A stretch of 64,000 bases of DNA from [Streptosporangium] indianense (GTDB lineage Bacteria > Actinomycetota > Actinomycetes > Streptomycetales > Streptomycetaceae). Numbering within the stretch: the stretch's first letter is position 1; each line of letters begins with the position of its first letter. The notes beneath the pieces are model-generated. The model did not search any database, was not told where the DNA came from, and was given only the letters and a program-made list of their open reading frames with translations. Shown here in pieces: positions 35,660 through 44,893 of this stretch. Made by a program: the position numbers and the translations under genes. The DNA is taken from assembly GCF_021474405.1 (NCBI RefSeq), contig NZ_JAKEIO010000009.1, positions 31,290 through 95,289 of the forward strand. Reading direction: 5' to 3'.

Positions 35660-36406
35660 ACGCCGGGCAGGTCATGGGGCTGCCGCGGCGTCGCCGAAGC
35701 CGTCGAGCTCGCCCGTGCCATCGCAGCCTGCCCCCACCTGCGCCTCATCGGCCTGGCCGGCTACGAGGGCGTCATCGGATGTGACCGCGACCCGCACACC
35801 ACGGACGCCGTCTCAGACTTCTGCGACCTTCTCGAAAACACCGCGTAAGTGATCGGGCAAGCCGCGCTGTTCGCCGCGGAGAGGGTGCTGATCAGCGTCG
35901 GCGGCGGCTTCTTCGACATCGTCACGGAGCACCTGCTCGAACGGTACGGGACACGGCAGGACCGGCAGCTGCTGATCCGCCCCGGTGGATACATCAGCCA
36001 CGACCACGGCATGTACGCCCGCACCTCGGCGTGTGCGCGGCCGGGCCGCGCTTTAGGGCTGCGCCCGGCCCTGGAACTGTGGGGCCGCGTACTCTCCCGG
36101 CCCGAACCGGAGCTGGTCATCCTCGACTTCGGGCGCCCGGACGCTCCGTACGACCAAGACCTCCCGACGCCGCACACGATCCGGGACCTCGACGGCGGCT
36201 CTCCCCGGCCTGCCACCGGGTTCACCGTCACGGCGCTCAACGACCAGCACGCGTACCTGACCGTCCCCCGGGACGACGAGCTGTCACCAGGTGAGTGGGT
36301 GGGTTGCGGTATCTCCCACCCGTGCACGGCCTTCGACAAGTGGCGGTACCTGCCGCTGATCGACGACCGCTACCGCACTGTCGGCGCGGTGACCACCGAT
36401 TTCTGA
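35660..36406 (+). pseudogene. Truncated D-amino-acid deaminase/aldolase-like PLP enzyme
   Basis: The frame reads CRGVAEAVELARAIAACPHL, RLIGLAGYEGVIGCDRD and SDFCDLLENTA, meets TAA at 35846-35848, and continues in the same frame as VIGQAALFAAERVLISVGGG, PGGYISHDHGMYARTSA and DDELSPGEWVGCGISHPCTA to 36406. These are alanine-racemase-fold and C-terminal domains of D-serine dehydratase / D-threonine aldolase-like enzymes (HPC metal site kept). The PLP-lysine N-terminus is missing and one nonsense codon interrupts it. Confidence 0.8.
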
Positions 36407-36965
36407 CCCCCTCCCGCACTGCCACCGATTCAGAGGAGAACCGCCCATGAGGCCGTTCGTCATCTACACCGACACCAGCCTCGCCGACGCGGACATGGCC
36501 AAGACCGCGCTGTGGCCTTTCGGGGCGAGCACGGACACGGTGCCTCGTACGCCCAGCTGTGCTCGGGCTTGGGCTGGGACCTGAAAGGTCCGCTGCGAGG
36601 CTTTGTCGTGAAGCGTCTGCTGGCGAATGAGTGGCTGGCGGAAACAGGCTCTGTGCCATGGACGTTGCGTCCGGGGCCGACCGCCCAGGCCCAGGGCATC
36701 ACTCTGCCCAAGGCGCGAAGCCCAAAGGCTGCCGCTGCCGCCCGGCCGTAGCCAGGCAGGGCTGTGCAGCGGGCGGCGGCCCGGCGCCAGCAAGTTCGTC
36801 TGGAGCGGCCTCGCCGGGTCATCAACCTGGGCGGCTCTGCCGGGTGCCGGTTGGTGCGTCTGCGACGCACGATCTTCGGGTTGCTCTAGAGCCGGGACGA
36901 CCTTCTCGGTGGCGTCTGGGCTTGCCGGGTGGTGCGGACGTGCCATTACTGTGGGCCGGGTCATG
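36407..36965. other. Gap with short coding fragments
   Basis: An ATG at 36447 starts MRPFVIYTDTSLADADMAKT, the 5' end of a gene cut after about 20 codons. From about 36515 another plus-strand frame reads HGASYAQLCSGLGWDLKGPL and FVVKRLLANEWLAETGS to a stop at 36751; it looks coding but is unrecognised. The rest is non-coding. Confidence 0.4.
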
Positions 36966-37610
36966 TCATGGCAGCCCGCCGGTCGTCCAGTCGCTCATCC
37001 GTCGGAAGGCGGACGTCATCGGATCCGGTGACGGCTGCGGATCCGGTGACGGCTGCGGATCCGGTGACGGCGCCGGGCGGTGCCGGTGGGCCGGGCGGAG
37101 GCCGAAGAGGGATCCTGTGGCCTCCGCCAGCCCGGCCGCGCAGTGCGCGGCCTGTTCGGCGGGGACGTGCACCCGGCCCAGTGCACCGGTGAGGACGTCC
37201 TCCGTCAGGTTCAGCCGCATGGCCATACCGGCCACGCCGACAGGCCCGCCGCCTGGCGCGTGCGCCAGTGCGGTGAGTACTGCCTCGGCCCGGGTGCGGA
37301 CCAGGCCGAGGGCCTCCCACCCGGACGGCTGCCGGGCGGGCGGGGTGGCCGACCCTTCTGGCGCCGGGACGCCTGCGGCGTCGCGGATCCGGCCCCCCAC
37401 GGTCGTGTGCCATGGCGTCAAGGCGCCTTGCAGCTCGGCGGACAGGCCGTCGAGGAAGGCCAGTAGTCCGGCCGCGCCGTCCGGTGGAGTGTCCGCGAAG
37501 TGGGGCCTGCCTTCGCCGGAGGCCCCGGTGAGCAGAGCCGTCCGCAGCTGGTCCAGGGTCTGGGCCGCCAGTTCGGCTGCGGAGTGGCAGGCGTGGTCGG
37601 TGGGCATCAC
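36966..37610 (-). CDS. Hypothetical protein downstream of glcF
   Basis: A 214-residue Ala/Pro-rich protein that starts four bases after the Fe-S subunit stop, so it is the last gene of the lactate/glycolate operon. It has helical segments (CHSAAELAAQTLDQLRTALL, LLAFLDGLSAELQGALTPWH) and a tail with three PSPDPQ repeats encoded by an exact 18-base triplication. No catalytic motif or signal was recognised. Confidence 0.65.
   Translation of the reverse strand: MMPTDHACHSAAELAAQTLDQLRTALLTGASGEGRPHFADTPPDGAAGLLAFLDGLSAELQGALTPWHTTVGGRIRDAAGVPAPEGSATPPARQPSGWEALGLVRTRAEAVLTALAHAPGGGPVGVAGMAMRLNLTEDVLTGALGRVHVPAEQAAHCAAGLAEATGSLFGLRPAHRHRPAPSPDPQPSPDPQPSPDPMTSAFRRMSDWTTGGLP
37021..37074. repeat. 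Three tandem 18-base repeats
   Basis: GGATCCGGTGACGGCTGC occurs twice exactly and a third time with the last four bases changed (GCGCC). It is in frame inside the 36966-37610 gene and encodes the PSPDPQ repeats. Confidence 0.85.
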
Positions 37611-37614
37611 AGCC

Positions 37615-38901
37615 TCACCGCTGGGCCGGGTTGCCAGAGGGCGGCACCTCCGGTGCCGACCGCGCCGCGAGGGCGAGGAACTCGGCCAGGTGGATGGCCT
37701 TCGCCCGGGAGCGGCGGCTGCGCAGGCCCTGCTGCACCTGCCGCAGACAGCCCGGGTTGACGGTCACCACGTAGTCGACGTCGGCCTCCTCGGCCTCGTC
37801 CAGCTTCGGTTCGAGTACCTTCTTGCTGTCCTCCGGCCTGAGCATCGCGTATGTGCCCGCCGCGCCGCAGCATTTGCCGGCGCTGGGCAGTTCCACGTAG
37901 TCGGCGACCGCGGCGATCAGCTCGCGGGGCGGGCGGGTCACGCCCAGGCCGTTGCGCAGATGGCAGGAGTCCTGGAGCGCCGCGCGGGCCCGGCGGCCGT
38001 TCACCGTCACCTGGCCGACCGTCTGGTGCCCCTTGGCGTCGAGGTACTCGCTCAGTTCCCGCACCCTGTCCCGGCCCAGGTGGTGTGCGAGGTGTGCCGC
38101 GCAGCCGCCCGCGGTGGTGAGGATGGTGCCGGGCAGCTGCTCGCCGAGTGTGCGGGCCAGTTCGGCGCCGGTCTTGGAGTCGCCGTTGTGCGCGTGGAGC
38201 GCTCCGCAGCAGCCCTGCCGGGTGGGCACGGTGATCTCCGGGCAGAGCTGCTGTGCGGCCCGGGACACCCCGGGGTACAGGCCGCGTTCGACGCAGCCGA
38301 GCATCAGCGACACCTGCTGTCCGGCCGACAGCTGCCCTGAGGAGTCGTCCGCGGGCGTCTCCGCGGGGTCGGGGCCGGCCGTCGCCGGTGGCGTGGACTG
38401 CGCCGGCACGGACTCGGCCGGGGTGGCTGTCGACGGCGTGGCCTTCGCCGTACCGCGCGCGTGCCGGCGCACGAGTCCCTGGAGCCGCAGCAGGCCCGGC
38501 CGGGACACCAGTGCCATCAGGGCGCGGGCGATCCACGGACGGTTCGGACCGCTCCACTGGTGGTCACGCCACTGCTCCAGCAGTTGTCCGTACTCCACGC
38601 CCGCCGGGCACACCGTTTCGCAGGCCCGGCAGCCCAGGCAGAACGACGACTCCTCGGCCAGGGTGGGGTCGTCGGGGGCGAGGTCGCCGGCCTCCAGTGC
38701 CCGCATCAGGGTGATACGGCCGCGCGGGGAAGAGGTCTCCTCGCCGGTCAGGGCGTACGTGGGGCAGGCGGGCAGGCAGAACCCGCAGGAGATGCAGCGG
38801 TCCAGCAGCTCCTTGTCGAAGATCCCCAGGCCCGGCCCCGGTGGCGCGGGTGCGGGTGCGGGGGTGTGGCCGGTCGGGTCCACGATGGGATGGTCGGTCA
38901 T
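37615..38901 (-). CDS. glcF: Glycolate/lactate oxidase iron-sulfur subunit
   Basis: A 428-residue electron-transfer subunit. The ATG at 38901 overlaps the stop of the FAD subunit gene (ATGA). Two ferredoxin-type 4Fe-4S motifs lie at about residues 35-46 (CISCGFCLPACP) and 88-99 (CLGCRACETVCP). Two CCG-type heterodisulfide-reductase domains follow (CVERGLYPGVSR, QGCCGALHAHNGD; DSCHLRNGLGV, GKCCGAAGTY). A Pro/Ala-rich linker of about 45 residues (PAESVPAQSTPPATAGPDPA) separates the parts and is unusual for the family. It passes electrons from the flavin subunit to the respiratory chain. Confidence 0.93.
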   Translation of the reverse strand: MTDHPIVDPTGHTPAPAPAPPGPGLGIFDKELLDRCISCGFCLPACPTYALTGEETSSPRGRITLMRALEAGDLAPDDPTLAEESSFCLGCRACETVCPAGVEYGQLLEQWRDHQWSGPNRPWIARALMALVSRPGLLRLQGLVRRHARGTAKATPSTATPAESVPAQSTPPATAGPDPAETPADDSSGQLSAGQQVSLMLGCVERGLYPGVSRAAQQLCPEITVPTRQGCCGALHAHNGDSKTGAELARTLGEQLPGTILTTAGGCAAHLAHHLGRDRVRELSEYLDAKGHQTVGQVTVNGRRARAALQDSCHLRNGLGVTRPPRELIAAVADYVELPSAGKCCGAAGTYAMLRPEDSKKVLEPKLDEAEEADVDYVVTVNPGCLRQVQQGLRSRRSRAKAIHLAEFLALAARSAPEVPPSGNPAQR

Positions 38902-40280
38902 GATCCGAGCTTTCCGGGGTTGAGGATGCCTGCCGGGTCGAAGGCCCGCTTGATGCGCCGCAGCAGGGCCATCTGGTCCTCTCCCAGCCGATCGGTGAGG
39001 TAGGGCAGTTTGGCGGCGCCGACCCCGTGCTCGCCGGTGATGGTGCCGTCGAACGCGATGGCGGCCGCGAAGATCTCCGCAAACGCCTCGTGGGCGCGCC
39101 CGGCGCCGTCTGCGTCGTCCGGGTCCAGCACGCAGGTCGGGTGCAGGTTGCCGTCCCCGGCGTGGCCGAAGGTGGCGATCCGCAGGCCGTAGCGGTCGGC
39201 GATCTCGTCGATGCGGTCCACCATCTCGGCCATCCGGTGCCGCGGCACGGTGGCGTCCTCCAGGATCGTCAGCGAGCCGAGGCGGGACAGCGCGGGCAGC
39301 GAACAGCGGCGCGCCGCGAGCAGCGCGTCGGCGCGGGCCACGTTCTCCGCGAGGGTGACCTCCAGGGCGCCCGTCTGCGCGCACACCTCCTGGATGCGGG
39401 CGAGGTTGCCGGACACGGTGGCCGGTGAGCCGTCGTCGCCGAAGATCAGCAGCGCGCCTGCGTCGCCGCGCAGGCCCAGCCCGGCGTACTCCTCGACCGC
39501 GGTGATGCACTTGCGGTCGAGGAACTCCAGCGTGGCCGGGACGATCCCGGCCGCGATGACGGCCGCCACGGCGCGGGAGGCGTCGGCGAGCGAGTCGAAG
39601 TACGCCACTCCCGTGCCGGTGTCCTGAGGTGCGGGGAGCAGGGCCACGGTGGCCTCGGTGATCACCGCGAGGGTGCCCTCGGAGCCGGTGAGCAGCCGGG
39701 TCAGGTCGTAGCCCGCGACGTCCTTCCACAGTCTGCCGCCGGTGCGGATGATCTCACCGGTGGGCAGTACCGCCTCCAGGCCGAGCACATAGTTGCGGGT
39801 GACGCCGTACTTCAGGCCGCGCAGGCCGCCAGCGCAGGTGGCCACGTTGCCGCCGACCGTGGAGACCGTGCGGCTGCCCGGGTCGGGGGCGTAGAGCAGC
39901 CTCTTGGCGGCCGCGGCGTCCGCGAGTGCCGCGGTGGTGACACCGGTCTGCGCGCGGGCCAGCAGCTCCTCGGGGCTGATCTCCAGCAGCTTGTCCAGCC
40001 GGGTCAGCACCAGCACGATGCCTCCTTCCAGCGGGACGGTGCCGGCGCACAGGTTGGAGCCGGCGCCCCGCGGCACCACGGGGATGCCGCGGGCGGTGGC
40101 GTACCGCAGCACGGCCGCCACCTCCTCGGTGCTGGCGGGCAGCACCACGGCCTGCGGGCGCGCGGTGAACAGCGGGGTTGCGTCGCGGGCGTAGGCGGCG
40201 AGGGCGCCTTCGTCGACCCGGACGTGGCCGTCCCCGACGATGGCCGCGAGGTCCCTGGCCAGATCGGTTCCGGCTGGCAT
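38898..40280 (-). CDS. glcD: Glycolate/D-lactate oxidase FAD-binding subunit
   Basis: A 460-residue VAO-type flavoprotein. FAD-binding motifs: VVPRGAGSNLCAGTVPLEGG, APDPGSRTVSTVGGNVATCA and YDLTRLLTGSEGTLAVITEA. The catalytic C-terminal domain shows FGHAGDGNLHPTCVLDPDD and TITGEHGVGAAKLPYL, as in GlcD and D-lactate dehydrogenases. It oxidises a 2-hydroxy acid, D-lactate or glycolate, and feeds the Fe-S subunit. Its ATG overlaps the permease stop by one base and its stop overlaps glcF, giving a tightly coupled operon. Confidence 0.94.
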   Translation of the reverse strand: MPAGTDLARDLAAIVGDGHVRVDEGALAAYARDATPLFTARPQAVVLPASTEEVAAVLRYATARGIPVVPRGAGSNLCAGTVPLEGGIVLVLTRLDKLLEISPEELLARAQTGVTTAALADAAAAKRLLYAPDPGSRTVSTVGGNVATCAGGLRGLKYGVTRNYVLGLEAVLPTGEIIRTGGRLWKDVAGYDLTRLLTGSEGTLAVITEATVALLPAPQDTGTGVAYFDSLADASRAVAAVIAAGIVPATLEFLDRKCITAVEEYAGLGLRGDAGALLIFGDDGSPATVSGNLARIQEVCAQTGALEVTLAENVARADALLAARRCSLPALSRLGSLTILEDATVPRHRMAEMVDRIDEIADRYGLRIATFGHAGDGNLHPTCVLDPDDADGAGRAHEAFAEIFAAAIAFDGTITGEHGVGAAKLPYLTDRLGEDQMALLRRIKRAFDPAGILNPGKLGS

Positions 40281-41938
40281 CAGCCCACCACCATCCAGCC
40301 GAGGACCGAGGTGGACTGCAGGTAGACGAGGGCACAGACCGCGACGAGCAGGCCGAGGCCCCAGCCGACCACCTTGCGGAACAGCTCGCCCTCGCGGCCC
40401 TCCAGGCCGACGACCGCGGCCGCGATGGCCAGGTTCTGCGGGGAGATCATCTTCCCGAGGACACCGCCGGTGGTGTTGGCGGCGCCGAGCAGGTAGGGGG
40501 AGATGCCGGTCTGTTGGGCCGCGGTGACCTGGAGCATGCCGAACAGGGAGTTGGAGGAGGTGTCGGAGCCGGTCACGGCCACGCCGAGCCAGCCGGCGAT
40601 GGGAGAGAGCAGGGCGAAGACGCCGCCCGCCTGCGCCAGGAACAGGCCGAGGGTGACGGTCTGGCCCGACAGGTTCATCACGTAGGCCAGGGCGAGCACC
40701 GCCATGACGGTGACGATGGTCCAGCGGAACTGCCGCACGGTGTCCGCGTAGGAACGGGCCGCGCGGCGGAGCCCGATGCCGTAGAGCACGGCGGTGAGCA
40801 GGCCGGCCACGAGAAGGATCGTTCCGCCCGCGTTGAAGATGTTGAAGTTGAAGGTCAGCGCGGACAGCGGCTCGCCCTTGGCGTTGACCACGTCCAGGCC
40901 AGGCCAGGCGAACTTCCAGCCCGAATGCGCCTCCAGCCAGGTCTTGACGGGACCGGAGGTGGCCAGGGCGAAGAGGGCGACCACGATCAGGTACGGCGCG
41001 AACGCCTTCAGCGCGGAGCCCTCACCGGTCTGCCGGCGTCGCAGCACCGCGTCCGAGGCGTCGGTCGCGATGGACCCGCCGGCGATGACCGGAGTGGTCC
41101 GCTCGGCGGCCAGCACCTGCGAGGGCTGCCACACGCTCAGCGTCGCCACCACGGCCAGCGCGCCCGCGAAGGCGGCCACGATGTCGGCGATCTCGTACGA
41201 CAGGTAGTTCGCGGTGACGAACTGGGCGCCTGCGAAGGCGAAACCGCCGGCCAGGGCGACCGGCCAGGTCTGCCGCACACCCCGCCGTCCGTCCACCATG
41301 AACACCAGGATCAGCGGCACGAACAGCGCGAGCAGCGGTGTCTGGCGCCCGACCATCGCGCCGAGGTCGGCCGCGTCCAGGCCGGTGATCTTGCCCAGGG
41401 TGGTGATCGGGATGGCGATGGCGCCGAACGCCACGGGTGCCGTGTTGGCGACCAGGGAGACGGCGGCGGCCTTTATCGGGCGCAGTCCGACGGCCATCAG
41501 CATCACCGAGGAGACCGCGACCGGGGTGCCGAAACCGGCCAGTGCCTCGAGCAGAGCGCCGAAGCAGAAGGCGATGATCACGGCTTGGACGCGCTGGTCG
41601 CCGGAGAGCGATCCGAAGGCGCGGCGCAGGACCGCGTCCCAGCCGGTGATCTCGGTCATCTTGTAGATCCACAAGGCGTTCAGCACGATGAAGACGATCG
41701 GGAACAGGCCGAACACCGCGCCCTCGCTCGCCGCGAGCGCGGCCTGACCGACGGGCATCGAGTAGGCCAGGACGGCCACCGCCAGGGCGGCGCCCAGCGA
41801 GACGAGCGAGGCCTTCCACGCCTTCCAGCGCAACCCGCCGAGCAGCACGAAGAGCGTGACCAGGGGGAGCGCCGCGCACAGGGCGCTCCACCCGAGAGAG
41901 CCCCCTACGGGGTTGAAGATCTGTTGGTAACCGGCCAT
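40280..41938 (-). CDS. lldP: L-lactate/glycolate permease (LctP family)
   Basis: A 552-residue membrane permease with about 12-14 segments, the first gene of the hydroxy-acid operon. Family signatures: IVFIVLNALWIYKMTEITGW, ALLEALAGFGTPVAVSSVML, NTAPVAFGAIAIPI, GWLGVAVTGSDTSSNSLFG and GKMISPQNLAIAAAVVGLEG. ATG at 41938 has AAGGA seven bases upstream. It imports lactate or glycolate with protons. A palindrome at 42007 and a divergent GntR gene lie directly upstream. Confidence 0.94.
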   Translation of the reverse strand: MAGYQQIFNPVGGSLGWSALCAALPLVTLFVLLGGLRWKAWKASLVSLGAALAVAVLAYSMPVGQAALAASEGAVFGLFPIVFIVLNALWIYKMTEITGWDAVLRRAFGSLSGDQRVQAVIIAFCFGALLEALAGFGTPVAVSSVMLMAVGLRPIKAAAVSLVANTAPVAFGAIAIPITTLGKITGLDAADLGAMVGRQTPLLALFVPLILVFMVDGRRGVRQTWPVALAGGFAFAGAQFVTANYLSYEIADIVAAFAGALAVVATLSVWQPSQVLAAERTTPVIAGGSIATDASDAVLRRRQTGEGSALKAFAPYLIVVALFALATSGPVKTWLEAHSGWKFAWPGLDVVNAKGEPLSALTFNFNIFNAGGTILLVAGLLTAVLYGIGLRRAARSYADTVRQFRWTIVTVMAVLALAYVMNLSGQTVTLGLFLAQAGGVFALLSPIAGWLGVAVTGSDTSSNSLFGMLQVTAAQQTGISPYLLGAANTTGGVLGKMISPQNLAIAAAVVGLEGREGELFRKVVGWGLGLLVAVCALVYLQSTSVLGWMVVG

Positions 41939-42006
41939 GAAAGCGTCCTTGCCTTGTCCGTTGCCATTCTGTGACCCCCGTCACCCCTGGCTGCTGGGTT
42001 GGTCGA

Positions 42007-42017
42007 TTGTCAGACAA
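42007..42017. promoter_or_regulatory. GntR/FCD operator in permease-regulator gap
   Basis: TTGTCAGACAA is a perfect palindrome around a central A between the divergent permease and GntR genes. The same sequence with a central T precedes the second GntR gene (43896). Confidence 0.75.
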
Positions 42018-42088
42018 CCACTCATGACTGTCAATGGATCGTGCAAGACAGCGTGAGAGAATGTCGGGCGTTCCCTCTGGAGGTGTTC

Positions 42089-42757
42089 ATGGCTCAGGAC
42101 GCCGCTGTCCGGCTGCCCACTGTCTCCGTCGTCGACGCGCTCGCCGCATCCCTGCGCGGCCGGGTACTCGACGGACGGCTCGTCTCCGGCACCACGTTCG
42201 CGGAGACCGAGATCGCCGCCGAGTACGGCGTCTCCCGGCCCACCGCCCGCAGCGCGGTGACCGCGCTGGTCCACGAGGGGCTGCTCCAGCGGGAAGCGAA
42301 CAAACCAGCCTATGTGCCGCAGCTTGCGCTCGCCGACGTCGACGACCTGTTCCTCGTGCGGATTCCACTGGAGACGCAGGTGGTCAGGGTGCTGGTCGAG
42401 CGCGGCACCGTGCCGGTGACCGCGGCGGAGGGGGCCATAGCGGATCTGGACCGGCTCGGACCCGAAGCGTCACACAGCGCGTTCGTGGAGTCCGACCTGC
42501 GCTTCCACCAGTCACTCGTGGATGCCGTCGCCAGCCCCCGGCTCAGCCGGCTCTACCGCGGCATCCAGGGCGAAGTGCACCTGTGCATGGTGCAGACCCG
42601 GCACACTCTGGGACGCGAACGCATCGTCGCCGAGCACAGCTGGGTACTGGAAGCACTGCGAGCCGGGGACGCGAAGGAGGCGGTGCGCCGGATGCGCGAG
42701 CACCTGGACGGCGCCTGCCGCTCGCTCCAGCGGCTCTTCGAGGAGAAGGACGACTGA
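42089..42757 (+). CDS. GntR/FCD-family regulator of hydroxy-acid operon
   Basis: A 222-residue regulator from the ATG at 42089 (CTGGAGG five bases upstream). The winged helix covers residues about 8-75 (SLRGRVLDGRLVSGTTFAET, EYGVSRPTARSAVTALVHEG). The FCD ligand domain follows, with metal-binding residues in ESDLRFHQSLVDAVASPRLS and MREHLDGACRSLQRL. It is divergent from lldP-glcD-glcF and probably represses that operon until lactate or a related acid binds. It is about 75 percent identical by eye to the second regulator at 43152. Confidence 0.92.
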   Translation: MAQDAAVRLPTVSVVDALAASLRGRVLDGRLVSGTTFAETEIAAEYGVSRPTARSAVTALVHEGLLQREANKPAYVPQLALADVDDLFLVRIPLETQVVRVLVERGTVPVTAAEGAIADLDRLGPEASHSAFVESDLRFHQSLVDAVASPRLSRLYRGIQGEVHLCMVQTRHTLGRERIVAEHSWVLEALRAGDAKEAVRRMREHLDGACRSLQRLFEEKDD

Positions 42758-43151
42758 CCGCCGGCCGCAGGGGCGGTGGCCCGGACCCGGCAACATCGAA
42801 GCGGCATGCGCGAAAAAGCCCCGCGCCTGCGGCCCGCTCCAGGTCCACGTACGAGATGCTGCCCTTGCGCACGCCGCCGAGCGGTCGAAGGCCGGCGTCC
42901 TCGTCCGTCCTCGTCGAGGACCGCATCAGCTGGCTCGCACGACAGGGGTGGCAGGGGTCTGACCCGCTGGGATCTGCCGCCGGACCGCGGACGGCTGGCG
43001 CTCGGGTCGCACGCGGCCCGGCCTGCGGCTGCGGCGGGTGCTTCGGAGTCGGTGGAGGCCGAGCCAGCCGCCGCGCGAAAGAGGATCCGAAACCTGCACC
43101 GCACAGACCGTGTCCAGGATTCGGGGGCCAAGGCCCTCGGATCAATAACCC
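42758..43151. other. Gap between two GntR genes
   Basis: About 390 bases. The minus strand reads RKGSISYVDLERAAGAGLFR and CRFDVAGSGPPPL in one frame, which may be a short remnant, but there is no start or family match. No clear terminator was found. Confidence 0.4.
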
Positions 43152-43832
43152 CTATCGCTTGCCGTCGGCGTCCGCTGTTGTGAAGACTCGCCGCAGTGAG
43201 CGGCAGGCTCCGTCGAGATGCGCCCGCATGCGGTCGGCCGCCTGGTCGGCGTTTCCGGCCCGTAGCGCCTCCAGAACCTGGCCGTGCTCGGCAACGATGC
43301 GTTCGCGTCCCAGGGTGTGCCGGGTCTGGACCATGCACAGATGCACTTCGCCCTTGATGCCCCGATACAGCCGGCTGAGCCGGGGGCTGGCGACGGTGTC
43401 GACCAAGGACTGGTGGAATCGCAGGTCCGGTTCGACAAAGGCGCTGTGAGGCGCGTCGTCCTCCAGCCGGTCCAGATCCATGATCGCACGCTCGGCGGCG
43501 GCCACCGGAACGGTGCCGCGCTCAACCAGGACCCGTACCACCTCTGCTTCCAAGGGGGTGCGGACCAGGAAGAGGTCCTCGACGTCTGTGCGGGTCAGGC
43601 GGGGAACGTAGGCGGCCTTGTTGGCTTCGCGGTGCAGGAGCCCCTCGTATACCAGGGCGGTGATGGCGCTGCGTGCTGTGGGCCGGGATACGCCGTACTC
43701 GTTCGCGATCTCGGTCTCGGCGAGGGTCGTGCCAGGGGGAAGTTGCCCGTTGAGCACCCGGTCGTGCAGTGATGCAGCGAGCGCCTCGACGACCGAGACG
43801 GTGGGCAGCCGGAGCGCGGCGTCCTGGGCCAT
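43152..43832 (-). CDS. Second GntR/FCD-family regulator
   Basis: A 226-residue paralogue of the 42089 regulator, on the opposite strand. ATG at 43832 has GGAGG seven bases upstream. It shows the same opening (MAQDAALRLPTVSVVEALAA), winged helix (EYGVSRPTARSAITALVYEG) and FCD motif (EPDLRFHQSLVDTVASPRLS). Two copies of the shared operator type lie about 46 and 64 bases upstream. With the divergently placed first copy it forms a convergent regulator pair. A duplicated regulator could allow cross-regulation or heterodimers. No structural gene for it remains beside it. Confidence 0.9.
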   Translation of the reverse strand: MAQDAALRLPTVSVVEALAASLHDRVLNGQLPPGTTLAETEIANEYGVSRPTARSAITALVYEGLLHREANKAAYVPRLTRTDVEDLFLVRTPLEAEVVRVLVERGTVPVAAAERAIMDLDRLEDDAPHSAFVEPDLRFHQSLVDTVASPRLSRLYRGIKGEVHLCMVQTRHTLGRERIVAEHGQVLEALRAGNADQAADRMRAHLDGACRSLRRVFTTADADGKR

Positions 43833-43877
43833 GAAACAACCTCCGTGACCACTGTCTCATATGTCAGGTCTGAACTA

Positions 43878-43906
43878 TTGACAGACAACATTTCATTGTC
43901 TGACAA
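43878..43906. promoter_or_regulatory. Paired GntR operators upstream of second regulator
   Basis: TTGACAGACAA (43878-43888, imperfect) and TTGTCTGACAA (43896-43906, perfect) lie upstream of the 43832 start. The second matches the site in front of the permease operon except for its central base. Confidence 0.7.
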
Positions 43907-44072
43907 TCCAGCTGGAGGGTAACCGGGGCCGCGAAGAGCGTCAGTGGAGACAAAAGGAGCTCGCCATGGCTGACTCCCCTTGCGATGTCGACCTTGCCGT
44001 CAGGTCTTTCGGAAGTCGCGCACCGCACACTGCACCCGTCGTGATCGCGCCGGTGATCTAGGGGTGTGCATC

Positions 44073-44579
44073 ATGAGCAGGTCGAACGACGGTGTTACTG
44101 CACGCTCCGGATGGATGCCGCCCGAGGTCGCCGAAGAGGTCTTGCCGTTGCCACGCATCCTTGAGGCGCTTGCTGCGGTACGCCGCCGCGTCCGCGGCAT
44201 CCTGATCGATTGGGACCTTTCGCCCGATGTCGCGGACGACGCCCTCGTCGTGGCCTCGGAGATGATCACGAACGCGGTCACGCATGCTCTCTCGCCGGCC
44301 ACCCTGCGGCTGTCCCGCGTCAAGGGTGATGGCCGCTGCACTCTGCGTATCGAAGTCACCGACGCCGGTCCGGCGGCACAGTCCCGGCGAGGGGGCCGCG
44401 ACACCCTCCCAGAAGAGCACGGCCGCGGGATCGCGATCGTTGCCGCTCTGTCCTCCCGGTGCGGCGCCCGCATCCATCCAGGCGGGGTCACTCGATGGGC
44501 GGATCTCCGCGTGGCACCCCCGAAGCCCTCAACGACTTCTTCGCCCGCTTCGCCCCACCGCCCGGCGAAGAGGAAGTGA
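44073..44579 (+). CDS. ATP-binding anti-sigma kinase (GHKL)
   Basis: A 168-residue HATPase_c_2 protein from the ATG at 44073 (AGGGG upstream). N-box: DALVVASEMITNAVTHALSP; G1: IEVTDAGPAAQSRRG; G2: EEHGRGIAIVAALSSRCG. The last 25 residues (PPKPSTTSSPASPHRPAKRK) are atypical and overlap another good frame, so the 3' end may have been altered by an indel. No STAS or phosphatase gene is adjacent. Confidence 0.8.
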   Translation: MSRSNDGVTARSGWMPPEVAEEVLPLPRILEALAAVRRRVRGILIDWDLSPDVADDALVVASEMITNAVTHALSPATLRLSRVKGDGRCTLRIEVTDAGPAAQSRRGGRDTLPEEHGRGIAIVAALSSRCGARIHPGGVTRWADLRVAPPKPSTTSSPASPHRPAKRK

Positions 44580-44893
44580 TCGTCCACACCGGAGACCTGG
44601 ACGCGCTCGTGACGGCACTCTCCGAAGGTCGCCGGCGTGAGGGGGTCCGCGTACAGCAGTCGGCCCCGGCGGTGCCCCACAGCCTGGTCTTGGCCAGGGG
44701 TGTCACGCGACGGCGGCGATGGGGGCGGTACCACCGCGGCCGCGCCGCCGTCGAGCTCGCGCAGGTAGGCGCGGCGGCAGTGCGGCGGCTGCCAAAGTGG
44801 TCGGCCGGGCAGCGGCGAGATACCGCGCCCGAGCCCGTACATCGTGGACTTCAGCGGTGTGGTACGCACGGGCCGCCTCCAGCGCGGTGTTGA
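44495..44893 (+). CDS. Putative small ORF, possibly a remnant
   Basis: An ATG at 44495 opens GGSPRGTPEALNDFFARFAP and VIVHTGDLDALVTALSEGRR with strong third-position GC, overlapping the end of the kinase gene in another frame. After about 70 codons the sequence becomes Arg-rich and non-coding in character. It is likely an N-terminal fragment. Family not recognised. Confidence 0.35.
   Translation: MGGSPRGTPEALNDFFARFAPPPGEEEVIVHTGDLDALVTALSEGRRREGVRVQQSAPAVPHSLVLARGVTRRRRWGRYHRGRAAVELAQVGAAAVRRLPKWSAGQRRDTAPEPVHRGLQRCGTHGPPPARC

Noticed and set aside
37021..37074. Short tandem repeats as a CRISPR or iteron array
   Set aside because: Repeats are 18 bases, contiguous, without spacers, and in frame inside a gene.
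36631..38340. 569-codon plus-strand open frame
   Set aside because: Antisense to glcF and its neighbour; composition is shadow-like.
40178..41974. 598-codon plus-strand open frame rich in Gly, Gln and Arg
   Set aside because: Antisense to the lactate permease; low-complexity shadow.
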